From JBBDMC01 sp963775235 (lineage in GTDB: Bacteria > Pseudomonadota > Alphaproteobacteria > Rhizobiales > Kaistiaceae), in the NCBI GenBank assembly GCA_963775235.1, contig CAVZHY010000007.1, forward strand, positions 248,001 to 312,000: 64,000 bases of DNA, written 5' to 3'. Of the stretch, positions 35,823 through 45,092 are shown in pieces. Position 1 is the first letter of the stretch, and every line of letters begins with the position of its first letter. The notes beneath the pieces were generated by a model, which saw nothing but the letters and a program-made list of their open reading frames with translations, searched no databases and was not told the origin of the DNA. The position numbers and the translations under genes are program-made.

Positions 35823-37553
35823 TCAGGACAGGTATTGGAACTGCGCCACGTTGAGCTGATCCAAAGGCACGTACCCCTTGATACCTTGCTTCAGAACGGC
35901 AACTTCCTTCACTTCCGCAATCGGGATCGCGGGCAGCTCATCCATCATGATCTTCTGGATTTGCTCTGCGGCGGCGTCGCGCTCCGCGCCTGTCTGGGTA
36001 AAGCCCTTGGCCGTCAGGCTGTTGACCATGTCGTTGTTGTAGTTGCCCTCGTCGATCAGGCCGCCGGCGTCCTTGGGCACGTAGAAGGTCTGAACCATAT
36101 ACAGTGCATCCGGAATCAGCGGATTGTCACTGGGGTCCAGAACCATCGGCAGGTCTTTCTTCACCAGCTTCCGGCTGGAGAAAACCGCCGGTGGGATCGG
36201 CTGCAGCGTGATGGGGATACCGATGGCGCCAAGTGCGCTGCGCACGTACACCGCAACGGCCGCAACATCGGGCTGATCGTTGGGATAGTGGAGTTGCAGG
36301 CCGGGCATGCTTTCATCCAGGCCCTGCCCATTGGGGTGCCCTGCCTGCACCATCAGTGCCTTTGCCTTGTCGACATTCGTCGCATACGTCTGGGTCGCGA
36401 CGTAACCGCCGAACGTCGAGGGAACGTGGCTGTAGGAACGTTGCGAGATGCCGGGGTACACCGCGTTCAGCATCTCGTCGTAGGGCAGCGCATAGGCGAC
36501 CGCCTGGCGCAACAGCTTGTTGTTCGGCCCGTCCCACGGTGCGTAGCTGTAGTTTATGAACATCTCGAGGATCCGGTTGGTATAGCCTCCAACCACCTGC
36601 ACGGCAGTTGAGTTTTCCAGAGACTTCATGGACTGGGGGCTGACACCCTCGGCGAGGTCGACGCTGCCCGTCTGCAAGGCCGCCAATTGGGCCGAAGGGT
36701 TGGTCGAGGCGGTGATGCTGATCGTCGTGAAGGCGGGCGTGCCACCGTAGTAGTTCGGGGTCGCCTTGAGCGTTGCCGATGCGCTCTGCGTCAGCTTCTC
36801 CAGATAGTACGGCCCGAATCCGGCCGCGTTGCCGGCATTGCACCACTCGTGCGACCACGGGTCATCCGCCGTCGCGTGCTTCTTCATCTCGGCCGAGTCG
36901 AAGATGTATTGATTCCAGACGGCCAGAATTGTCGGAAAGAGACCGGTGTTGGCGACGAGGTTGAACTCGACCGTATATTTGTCGACTTTCACCACCGCGT
37001 TGCCCAGCTCCTTGTCCTTCGCATCGCCGGAAAAGAGGCCGCCGGTGGTGGCCACATAGGCGGCCGCGGTGGTTTGGCCAGAGCGCGATTTGGCGCGCGC
37101 GAAGGTATATACGACGTCGTCCGCCGTGAATTCGTGTCCCAACTGGTTGACCACGCCCTGTCGCAGCTTGAACCGCCATTTCAGGTCGCTGACCTTTTCC
37201 CATGACTCTGCCAGGCGCGGCTGCAAAGAGTCCGGCAGCGCCGTGAGATCGCGAAGAGTGACGGGGCCCTGCTGCACGAGCCTGAAGCCGACGAGGGGAT
37301 CGAAGACATTGTTGCTGATCTCGCCCAGGCCGGAACTGGACGCTTGCGAGCTGTCTCGGTCGAGCGACGCTGCGACGGCGATGGTCAATACTGACAGTGT
37401 GCGGCCGTCCGCGCTGAATGCCACGTTCGAACCCATCCCGATCGTGCCGAGCGCGAGCCCTCCGATCTGCAACACGCGACGACGCGTCAGCATCGGGGCG
37501 AGGATCAGTTGATCCGCGTGGTTCACATTACGTTTGATGTGGAAGTGGGCCAT
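35823..37553 (-). CDS. Oligopeptide-type substrate-binding protein, Tat-exported
   Basis: 576 residues. A Tat signal (LTRRRVLQIGGLALGTIG) lies ~22 residues in; ATG at 37553 has GGAG upstream, and ATG at 37493 at the signal itself is the alternative. The mature protein follows the family 5 solute-binding pattern: LQPRLAESWEKVSDLKWRFK, LRQGVV, EFTADDVVYTFAR, GFGPYYLEK and LLRQAVAYALPYDEMLNAV. It should capture a peptide- or opine-like ligand for the permease and ATPases downstream. Confidence 0.9.
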   Translation of the reverse strand: MAHFHIKRNVNHADQLILAPMLTRRRVLQIGGLALGTIGMGSNVAFSADGRTLSVLTIAVAASLDRDSSQASSSGLGEISNNVFDPLVGFRLVQQGPVTLRDLTALPDSLQPRLAESWEKVSDLKWRFKLRQGVVNQLGHEFTADDVVYTFARAKSRSGQTTAAAYVATTGGLFSGDAKDKELGNAVVKVDKYTVEFNLVANTGLFPTILAVWNQYIFDSAEMKKHATADDPWSHEWCNAGNAAGFGPYYLEKLTQSASATLKATPNYYGGTPAFTTISITASTNPSAQLAALQTGSVDLAEGVSPQSMKSLENSTAVQVVGGYTNRILEMFINYSYAPWDGPNNKLLRQAVAYALPYDEMLNAVYPGISQRSYSHVPSTFGGYVATQTYATNVDKAKALMVQAGHPNGQGLDESMPGLQLHYPNDQPDVAAVAVYVRSALGAIGIPITLQPIPPAVFSSRKLVKKDLPMVLDPSDNPLIPDALYMVQTFYVPKDAGGLIDEGNYNNDMVNSLTAKGFTQTGAERDAAAEQIQKIMMDELPAIPIAEVKEVAVLKQGIKGYVPLDQLNVAQFQYLS

Positions 37554-37650
37554 TGTGGTTCTCCGTTAATCAAATGCGATGCGCTCCTTGAGGGCAGCCT
37601 GCGTCGCCGCTTATCTCAGGTCCGGCCATCGAGGTTGAGTTGAAAAAGAC

Positions 37651-38532
37651 CTATGAGACGGCCTCGCGGGTTTCTGGGTTACGCTGTTGGCGATGCGCGG
37701 TCGTGGCAGCGGCCCCTTCGCTGGTCACGACGTTACGCAATTGCCCGATGCCATCGATGCCGCTCACAACGACCTCACCCGGGCGCAAGAAGCGCTTGGG
37801 GTTGCGCCCGTCACCCACGCCACCGGGCGTGCCCGTGGCGATCACGTCTCCTGGGAGCAGGGTAGCGAATGTGCTCACAAACGCGATGATCGCCGGAATG
37901 GTGTGGATCAACAGCCGCGTGTTTGACCGCTGCATCTCGGCCCCGTCGATGGTCAGCCAGATCTCCAGTTGGGCCGGGTCCGCGACCTCATCGGGTGTCA
38001 CCAACTCGGGGCCGAGCGGGCCGGTCTGGTCGAAATTCTTGCCCGGTGTCCATTGCGACGTTGCGCGTTGATAGTCGCGGGCTGTGAAGTCGTTGAAGAC
38101 GCAGTAGCCGGCGACATGGTCGAACGCTTCCGACTCTGTGATATGGCGGCCCGCCTTGCCGATGACGACGGCGAGCTCCACCTCCCAGTCGAAGCGTTCC
38201 GAGACGGTCGGGCTGATTACCGGCCCATACGGCCGTGCGAGGCTGGTCGGAACGCGCACGAATATCTCGGGCGCTTTGGTGACGGTGTTGCCAAGTTCGG
38301 CGACGTGCTCGAGATAGTTGCGGCCGACGCAGAGGATCTTTCGCGGGTCGGGAAGGACCGGCAGGAGCATGTCCTCGGTCACGTTTATTGACTCGCCAGC
38401 CGCTTTTCCAGCGGCCGTGAGGCGGCCCTCGTCGAGCAACTGCCGGAGGCTGCTTCCGAGCCGGAAGTACTGTCCATCTCGTTTCACCGCCGCGACTGGC
38501 CCTGCCGCGGTATCGACCGTCACGTACCTCAC
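37651..38532 (-). CDS. Fumarylacetoacetate-hydrolase-family protein
   Basis: 293 residues. KILCVGRNYLEHVAE, FDWEVELAVVIGKAGRHI (metal-binding Glu), FNDFTARDYQ, GKNFDQTGPLGP and GDVIATGTPGGVG are the FAH-fold motifs. The family cleaves C-C bonds of 2,4-diketo acids or hydrates/decarboxylates related catechol-pathway acids. GTG at 38532 overlaps the stop of the previous FAH gene (GTGA). The pair suggests sequential steps in one degradation route. Confidence 0.9.
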   Translation of the reverse strand: MRYVTVDTAAGPVAAVKRDGQYFRLGSSLRQLLDEGRLTAAGKAAGESINVTEDMLLPVLPDPRKILCVGRNYLEHVAELGNTVTKAPEIFVRVPTSLARPYGPVISPTVSERFDWEVELAVVIGKAGRHITESEAFDHVAGYCVFNDFTARDYQRATSQWTPGKNFDQTGPLGPELVTPDEVADPAQLEIWLTIDGAEMQRSNTRLLIHTIPAIIAFVSTFATLLPGDVIATGTPGGVGDGRNPKRFLRPGEVVVSGIDGIGQLRNVVTSEGAAATTAHRQQRNPETREAVS

Positions 38533-39569
38533 GACCGCACCCTGCGCTGCATGGACTTGGCGGGCAGGGCGGTCGACTTGCCATCGGCGAACACGGTCAC
38601 CGGGTTCACCAGTGTCCCGATGCCTTCTCCGCAAAGCTGGACGCTGCCCCCCACCAATGTCGCGAGGTCGTTGTCGCGCAGGTGTCGACCTGGAACGTTC
38701 GCCACGGCGCCGAGCGAGACGACGTCACCCGGGTCGAGGGTCATCCATTTCGTGACCGTCTCCAGGCACTTCTGCGCGGTAAAGACCTGGTTGCCGATGA
38801 CACCGTCCTGGATCCGCAACCGGCTTCCGTCGGCACTGACCATGTCGACCCACACGCGGATCGACGACAAGTCCGGCGTGTCAACGAGCGGCACGATCCA
38901 CGGACCGATCGGAGAGAAGGTGTCTATGCCCTTCGCACGGGCCATGGGCCGGTTGACAAAATCTTCCACACCTTCCTTGCTCTTGATGTGGAGCACGACG
39001 CCGTCCTGCAGGCCAAAGAGTGAAGCCGAATAATCGCCGAGCATGGTCACCCCGACGACATGATCGAGCGCGTTCTCCTGGGTGACACGACGGGCGGTCT
39101 TGCCGATCACCAATGCGAGTTCCCCCTCGGGCTGAATGGTGCCCATTTGGGGCTCGACGAACAAATGCTCGCGGTGCCCGATCACCGCACTCGGTGCCTT
39201 CAGAAAGAACTGCGGCCGTGGCCACTCGCCGCCCCACTTTGGCTCCAACAGATCGGTGCTTGAGCCTGGACGGTTGGCGTTGATACAGACGATCTTCCTG
39301 GGCCGCGGAATTGGGGCCAGGAAGCGGAAGGAGCCGGGGGCCAGCGTGCATTCGTCGGCCCGCCCTGAGGCGATCGCGCCGCGACATTGGTCGAGAAAAA
39401 AATCCGCCATTTTGCCGGCGCCGACGAGCTCCAGCATGTCACGCGGGAATCCGACGGGACCGATGCCGAGTGCCTCGGACAGCGCCGCCAGGTCGACAAC
39501 GCTTTCGTCGCCTTGCACGTCCACCACGCGAGCGGCGCCTCCTGGTAGTTCGATCGTTGCCAGCCTCAC
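38529..39569 (-). CDS. Fumarylacetoacetate-hydrolase-family protein, second copy
   Basis: 346 residues from GTG at 39569, which has GGGGGAAAGAA upstream; the frame runs 13 codons further. FRFLAPIPRPRKIVCINANR, EGELALVIGKTARRVTQENALDHV, GVTMLGDYSAS, GPWIVPL and DPGDVVSLGAVANV follow the FAH fold, though the usual NYxxH motif is replaced by NANRPG. Overlaps the downstream FAH gene. First gene of the minus-strand catabolic unit. It is diverged enough that its reaction may differ from its neighbour. Confidence 0.85.
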   Translation of the reverse strand: MRLATIELPGGAARVVDVQGDESVVDLAALSEALGIGPVGFPRDMLELVGAGKMADFFLDQCRGAIASGRADECTLAPGSFRFLAPIPRPRKIVCINANRPGSSTDLLEPKWGGEWPRPQFFLKAPSAVIGHREHLFVEPQMGTIQPEGELALVIGKTARRVTQENALDHVVGVTMLGDYSASLFGLQDGVVLHIKSKEGVEDFVNRPMARAKGIDTFSPIGPWIVPLVDTPDLSSIRVWVDMVSADGSRLRIQDGVIGNQVFTAQKCLETVTKWMTLDPGDVVSLGAVANVPGRHLRDNDLATLVGGSVQLCGEGIGTLVNPVTVFADGKSTALPAKSMQRRVRS

Positions 39570-39800
39570 TCTTCTTTCCCCCGCGACCGGTCCAAACCAA
39601 GTTTTCAAATGTCACATAAATAATACCGGTTTACAAGGTTGCGCCCGGAAGCTGACATCAAGGTTCCCCCGATCGGGGCAGTGCTCACCGCTCGCGCGCG
39701 GGCCAGCGCCTGAGGCCTTCCGGTCGCGGCACAATGACGTGTATTAGGGGTGATCGCGGCGCTGTCATGTTGGCGGCGCTGGGTGCTTCGGGAGGCAACG

Positions 39801-40425
39801 TTGGTTCGTCTCGATCACATATTGTGGGGTACGCCAGATTCTCGATGACGGCGTCCGCTTGTTCGCGGCGATATCTGGAGTTGAGCCGGCGGTCGGCGGG
39901 TCGCATCCGGGATTTGGCACGCGTAATCGCCTGTCGACCCTCGGGGAGCGGCTGTTCTTCGAAATCATCGCGCCCGATCCGGCGCAGTCGGTAGAGAGCC
40001 CCCGGGCGATGGCTTTGGCGGAGCTGCCGCATCCCGGGCTCATCTCCTTTTGTGTCGAGGGTGACCTGTCGGCGTTCGCCAGGAGAGCTGCCGCGGCCGG
40101 CATTACTGCCGGGCCCCCCGTGTCGATGACCCGAACACGGCCGGACGGCGTTCAGCTTGCTTGGCAGACCGTTCACCTTGAGGACGACAGACTGGGCCGA
40201 TCGCTTCCCTTCATGATCGACTGGCGCGGTTCGCCGCATCCCTCGACCTCGACGCCAGGCGGCTGCGAACTGGTTGAATTCGCCGCGCTTCACCCGGATG
40301 CACATCACCTCGGCAGTGTCTTTGACCGGCTCGAGATTCCAGTGCCCGTCAAAGCGGCGGCGAGGCCGGGCTTCCTCGCCAGGCTCAGCACGCCGAAGGG
40401 CGAGGTCGTATTGACGGCGCCGTGA
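39801..40425 (+). pseudogene. Glyoxalase-like (VOC) protein, one frame break near the start
   Basis: TTG at 39801, after GGAGG, reads VRLDHILWGTPDSR and then needs a one-base shift near 39847 to continue DGVRLFAAISGVEPAVGG, HPGFGTRN, LFFEIIAPDP and a second half with VHLEDDRLGRSLPFMIDWRG. This is the Glyoxalase-like domain with its N-terminal LDH metal His. ~207 residues when corrected. It is the first gene of the plus-strand unit, 31 bp before the oxidoreductase. Confidence 0.72.
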
Positions 40426-40455
40426 AATCCGAACGGACAAGAGGAACGGGCTGAC

Positions 40456-41469
40456 ATGCGCGCCATCGTGCTTCGGGAGCATGGCGGTCCCGAAAAGCTT
40501 TCATTCGATGCGCATTATCCGGATCCCGAGCCTGGGCCGGGCGACGTCGTGCTGCGCGTACGCGCGTGCGCTCTTAACTACCACGATATCTTCACGCGAA
40601 ACGGCATGCCCGGCATCACGCTTCCCTTGCCGCTCATCATCGGTATCGACGTCGCCGGAGACGTTGCCGCGGTCGGGGAGGGGGTCAACCAATACAAGGT
40701 CGGCGACCGGGTGGTGATCGACCCGATCAACCGCGTCGAACGTGGTTTCGCCGGCGAGACCTTCGACGGTGGTCTCGCCGAATACATCCGCCTGCCGGCG
40801 CACATGCTGATCCCCCTCGACGACGCCGTCAGTTACGCGGAAGCGGCCGCGCTGCCGGTTGCGTATGGTACGGCGCATCGGATGATGGTCCGTCGAGGTG
40901 CCCTCAAGCCCGGAGAGACCGTCCTCATTCTCGGCGCGTCAGGCGGCGTCGGGACCGGCTGCGTCCAGCTCGCCAAGCAGGCCGGCGCCACGGTGATCGT
41001 CTGCGCGTCCAGCGAGGAAAAGCTTGAGCGCCTGAAGGCGCTCGGCGCAGACATCGGCATCAACTATGCGACCACTGATTGGGTGGACGAATGCCGGCGC
41101 CGGTTCGGCAGACCGACGGTCCGCAGCGAGAAGGAGGGCGGCATCGATGTCGTCGTCAATTTCACCGGCGGTGACACCTGGGCGCGATCGCTCCGCGTCC
41201 TGCGTCGCGACGGTCGGCTTCTCACCTGCGGCGCTACCGCGGGCTACGATCCGAAGGAAGACATCCGCTACATATGGACGTTTGAGCTCAATATCATCGG
41301 CTCGAACGGATGGAAGGGCGACGACATCCGCGCCCTGCTGGACATGGTGAAGGCGAAGAAGCTGATCCCGGTCATCCACCCGCAGCGGTTCCCGCTGGAG
41401 AAGGCGTTGGAAGCCATGTCGCTGCTTGATGACCGCCAGGTCTTCGGAAAAATCATCGTCGAGCCCTGA
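40456..41469 (+). CDS. Medium-chain dehydrogenase/quinone oxidoreductase
   Basis: 337 residues. GroES-like N-terminus (MRAIVLREHGGPEKL), RVRACALNYHDIFTRNG, GIDVAGDVAAVGEGV, then the NADP-binding ILGASGGVGTGCVQLAKQAG. The catalytic-zinc Cys/His ligands are replaced by N-Y-H-D, placing it with the QOR/zeta-crystallin or enoyl reductase side rather than zinc alcohol dehydrogenases. It probably reduces or oxidises an intermediate of the adjacent pathway. Confidence 0.88.
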   Translation: MRAIVLREHGGPEKLSFDAHYPDPEPGPGDVVLRVRACALNYHDIFTRNGMPGITLPLPLIIGIDVAGDVAAVGEGVNQYKVGDRVVIDPINRVERGFAGETFDGGLAEYIRLPAHMLIPLDDAVSYAEAAALPVAYGTAHRMMVRRGALKPGETVLILGASGGVGTGCVQLAKQAGATVIVCASSEEKLERLKALGADIGINYATTDWVDECRRRFGRPTVRSEKEGGIDVVVNFTGGDTWARSLRVLRRDGRLLTCGATAGYDPKEDIRYIWTFELNIIGSNGWKGDDIRALLDMVKAKKLIPVIHPQRFPLEKALEAMSLLDDRQVFGKIIVEP

Positions 41470-41531
41470 TTTTCGGCACGCGGCTTGCATCGCCGATTGA
41501 GCTCGCAAAAGGGGTTACCACGAGCAGGAAG

Positions 41532-41550
41532 ATTGGATACATTATCCAAT
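41532..41550 (+). promoter_or_regulatory. Palindromic GntR-type operator
   Basis: ATTGGATA-CAT-TATCCAAT is a perfect 8-bp inverted repeat with a 3-base centre, 18 bp upstream of the GntR gene ATG. Spacing and composition fit FCD-type GntR operators. It likely serves autoregulation and control of the downstream genes. Confidence 0.7.
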
Positions 41551-41567
41551 CCGCCAGGGGGGTGCCG

Positions 41568-42242
41568 ATGCTGTCGTTGAGCGCGGGAAGTGGCCTGTTC
41601 AAGCCGCGCACCGCCACCCAACACGTCGTCGACCGGCTGCGCGAGGCGATCGTCGGTGGCGAGTTGGCCGAAGGCAGCCAGCTTCTTCAGAACGAAATTG
41701 CTCAGGCATTAGGCGTCAGCCGCACACCCGTGCGCGAGTTGCTTCGCCTTCTCGAGGCCGAGGGCTGGGTCGTCTTTTCTCCACACCGTGGCGCCGTTGT
41801 CGCGACGCTGTCCGGCGATGAGGTGCGGCAGATTTTCGATATCCGTTTCGCACTGGAGTCACTGGCTCTGCGCAAATCGGTGCCGCTGATGGAGGCAGCC
41901 GCGTTCGGCCAGGCCGAGGCCTTGATTGAGGAGATGGACAGCGAGCGCGACATAGGTCGCTGGGTCGATCTCAATCGGCGGTTTCACCTCTCGCTCTATC
42001 AGCACGCGGGCAGCCGCCTGCTGGCCCTTATCCAAAGCCAGTATGATGCCGTGGACCGTTATTTGCGCTGCGAGTTGGTCGTTTTGGATAACGCGGCGGA
42101 CAGCCAGGTGGAGCACCGCGCCATCCTCGCCGCCTGCCGGGCGCTCGATGTCGAAAGGGCAATCGCCCTGTGCGAGCCACACATCGCGGAGGCAGGGGAA
42201 GATCTGGCCGAGGCGCTTGAGCGGCGGAGGGCCAGCCGGTGA
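41568..42242 (+). CDS. GntR-family regulator, FCD subgroup
   Basis: 224 residues. The winged helix has AIVGGELAEGSQL, NEIAQALGVSRTPVRELLRLLEAEG; the FCD ligand domain has FDIRFALESLALR, DLNRRFHLSLYQHAG and VEHRAILAACRALD with metal-binding Asp/His residues. ATG at 41568 follows GGGGGG; GTG at 41562 also fits. It sits inside the plus-strand catabolic unit and overlaps the aminotransferase gene by four bases, so it probably senses a pathway intermediate, often a small carboxylate. Confidence 0.9.
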   Translation: MLSLSAGSGLFKPRTATQHVVDRLREAIVGGELAEGSQLLQNEIAQALGVSRTPVRELLRLLEAEGWVVFSPHRGAVVATLSGDEVRQIFDIRFALESLALRKSVPLMEAAAFGQAEALIEEMDSERDIGRWVDLNRRFHLSLYQHAGSRLLALIQSQYDAVDRYLRCELVVLDNAADSQVEHRAILAACRALDVERAIALCEPHIAEAGEDLAEALERRRASR

Positions 42243-43429
42243 CGCCTCACGAGATAGCCCGCGCCCGCGCCGATACCCCGGGCGTTGAGAAGACCATCCA
42301 TTTCAACAGCGCCGGCTGCGCACTGCCGACCCGCATGACGGTCGAGGCAATGGCCGCACACCTGCGCCTGGAAGCCGAGATTGGCGGCTACGAGGCGCAC
42401 GAGCGGATGAATGCGGAAGTGGATCGGCCATATGTCGCGCTCGCCAAGCTCATAAACGCCTCTCCGGACGAGATCGCGCTCACTGAAAATGCGACGCGTG
42501 CCTGGGACATGGCGTTCTATTCCCTTCCCCTCAAGGCCGGGGACCGCATCGTCACCGGCCGCAATGAATACTGCAGCAACTTCATCGCCTTCCTCCAACG
42601 GGCACGCCGCGATGGCGTCGAGATCGACGTCGTGCCCGATACCGAGGAGGGCGAGATTTCGGTGCATCGCCTCGAGGCGATGCTGACAGAGCGGACGAAA
42701 TTGATCGCGCTCACCCACACGCCGACCAGCGGCGGCCTGGTCAATCCGGCGGCGGAGGTTGGGGCGGTGGCGCGCCGGGCCGGTATTCCTTTCCTGCTCG
42801 ATGCCTGCCAGTCGGTTGGGCAGATGCCCATCGATGTCGATGCAATCGGCTGCGACATGCTTTCGGCCACCGCGCGCAAGTTTCTGCGCGGGCCGCGCGG
42901 CGTCGGCTTCCTCTACGTTCGGCGCAACATGATCGAACGACTGGATCCCGTTTGCTTGAACGATCATGCCGCAGACTGGATCGCGGACGACGACTTCCGG
43001 ATTCGCAGCGACGCCCGTCGCTTTGAGACGCAGGAATGCAACTTCGCCGGCAGGATCGGTTTCGGTTTGGCGATCGACTACGCGCTGGCGCTTTCCATCG
43101 AAAAGATCCACCGCCGGATCACGGACCTCGCGGTCGATCTTCGCCTGCGGCTTTCGGCAACGCCGGGCGTCAGCATTCATGATCGCGGACGCGTCCAGTG
43201 CGGGATCGTCACTTTTTCGGTGGCCGGGCAGACCGCCGAAGCCATCAAGACCGAGCTGGCAAGGCGCGGCATCTCCGTCACGGTCAGTTACGCTGAGGCA
43301 ACGCGCCTCGACATGGTGCCGCGCGGCCTCGAACAGATCGTGCGCGCCTCGGTCCACTACTACAATTCCCTTGAGGAGGTAGAGCGACTTGTCGAAGCGC
43401 TCGCGCATATCAGGCAGCAAGCTGCCTGA
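42239..43429 (+). CDS. Class V PLP aminotransferase / cysteine-desulfurase-like
   Basis: 396 residues from GTG at 42239. IHFNSAGCALPT, LTENATRAWDMAF, LIALTHTPTSGGLVNP, FLLDACQSVGQMPID and the Schiff-base Lys in SATARKFLRGPRGVGFLYV. It lacks the mobile catalytic Cys loop expected for a true desulfurase. Related proteins epimerise, deaminate or lyase amino substrates. With oligopeptide-type uptake and a CoA ligase downstream, it may remove the amino group of the imported compound. Confidence 0.87.
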   Translation: MTPHEIARARADTPGVEKTIHFNSAGCALPTRMTVEAMAAHLRLEAEIGGYEAHERMNAEVDRPYVALAKLINASPDEIALTENATRAWDMAFYSLPLKAGDRIVTGRNEYCSNFIAFLQRARRDGVEIDVVPDTEEGEISVHRLEAMLTERTKLIALTHTPTSGGLVNPAAEVGAVARRAGIPFLLDACQSVGQMPIDVDAIGCDMLSATARKFLRGPRGVGFLYVRRNMIERLDPVCLNDHAADWIADDDFRIRSDARRFETQECNFAGRIGFGLAIDYALALSIEKIHRRITDLAVDLRLRLSATPGVSIHDRGRVQCGIVTFSVAGQTAEAIKTELARRGISVTVSYAEATRLDMVPRGLEQIVRASVHYYNSLEEVERLVEALAHIRQQAA

Positions 43430-43483
43430 ACAGGTGGTCAGACCATCGGCGGCTCGCGCCGCTGGCAAAAAGGGAGACTGGAC

Positions 43484-45047
43484 ATGAAATACCGAAGCAA
43501 GGCGCTTTTCGCCGCTCTGGCGTTAACCGCTTCACTGGCGATGTCGTCGGCCGAGGCAGCGACTCTGAGGGTCAACGTCTACGGCGATCCGGCCATGATG
43601 GACCCGATCACGTATTCGGAACTGGTCGCCGGCCGCATCCTCAGAAACATCTACGAAGGACTGACCGATCCGGACACCGGACGGGGACACGATTCCGGCG
43701 CTGGCGACGTCATGGGAGCCGCTGGACGGCGAGAACGGCTTTCGCTTCCATCTGCGCAAGGGCGTCAAGTTCCATTCGGGGCGTCCGTTCACCGCGAAGG
43801 ACGTGAAATACACCTACGAGACGCTGCTCGATCCCGACTCCAAGGCCGGATCCAACGTCAGCTATCTGGGCAACATCATCGGGGCGGACGACGTCAAGGC
43901 GGGCAAGACGAAGGACCTCAAGGGCGTCACGATCGTGGACGACTACACGATCGAGGTCCGCTTCACCAAGCCAGAAGTGCTCTTCCCGCATTTACCCGAT
44001 CATGATCCTCGATTTGGGGATCGTCGACCAGTACGGGCCGGATTGGATGTTCAAGGCGTCGGGCGGAACCGGACCCTTCATGTTCAAGAGCTGGAATCGC
44101 GGCGTCGATGTCGACATCGTGGCCAACCCGGACTACTGGGGCGGTGCACCGAAGATCGACGGCGTGAAGTTCGTGATCTCGCCCAATCCCGACACCGCGC
44201 TCGCTCAATACGAGGCCGGCGAACTCGACATACTGGACGTCGATACGTCGAGCTATCGCACCGTCCTGAACGATCCGCAGTTCAAGGACCAGCTGCAGTT
44301 GCAGCCGCGGACCCAATCCCGGTACCTCGGCATGAACGGCGACGTTTATGCGCCCTTCAAGGACCCCCGCGTCCGGAAAGCCGTTTCACTCTCCATCGAC
44401 CGCGACGCGATGATCAAGGGGCTCTATAACGGGGCGGCGTTTCCTCTCAACGGCATCGTCACCCCCGGCGTCGCGGGTTACAACCCCGATCTGCCGAAGC
44501 TGGAGTACAATCCCGACAAGGCGAAGCAGCTTCTCGCAGAAGCCGGATACCCTGACGGGAAGGGAATGCCGCCGGTCGACATCACCTGCACCGCGCCATG
44601 GAAGGACGAGCTTGCCTACTACGCCAACGTGCTCGGCAGGACGCTCGGCATGAAGGTCAACGTCAACGTCATGGAACGCGGCGCCTACATCCGCGCCATG
44701 AACGCCGGCGAGGTTGCGTTCACCCCGTGGGGCTGGACCGCCGACTATCCGGACGCGATGTATTACCTCGACCAGATGTGGACGAGCACCAGCCCGTATA
44801 ATCGCGGCCGCTGGCGGAACCAGCAGTACGACGATCTGATCCACTGAGGCACAGAGGACCGTTGACCAGACCAGAGCGCGTCGCGCTCTATCATCAGGCG
44901 GAGCAGATATTCATCGACGATATGGGCGCGGCGCCGTTGCCAATGGTCGCCGTGGTCGCACTGGTCAAGCCCTACGTACTGAACACGCAGGTGACGAAGT
45001 TCGGCTTTTTCGACAGTTTCCAGGACACGGAGATCAAGGCCCACTAG
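43484..45047 (+). pseudogene. Oligopeptide-type substrate-binding protein, several frame breaks
   Basis: A Sec signal (MKYRSKALFAALALTASLAM) begins a family 5 binding protein. The rest continues through three frames: TIPALATSWEPLDGENGFRF, FTAKDVKYTYETLLDP, then MILDLGIVDQYGPDWMFKA, GTGPFMFKSWNRG, DPRVRKAVSLSIDRDAM; a TGA at 44845 and another shift precede RVALYHQAEQIFIDDMGAAP, the normal C-terminus. Breaks lie near 43690, 43995, 44845 and 44872. The density of indels in otherwise well-conserved sequence could mean real decay or poor sequence here. The permeases and ATPases after it are intact. Confidence 0.8.
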
Positions 45048-45092
45048 AGTCCTCCCACAAGAATCGGTTCGCAGGATCGGCAAAGTAACGTC

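Noticed and set aside
42059..43468. 469-codon minus-strand ORF opposite the class V aminotransferase
   Set aside because: It mirrors a clear PLP enzyme and shows no family-like sequence.
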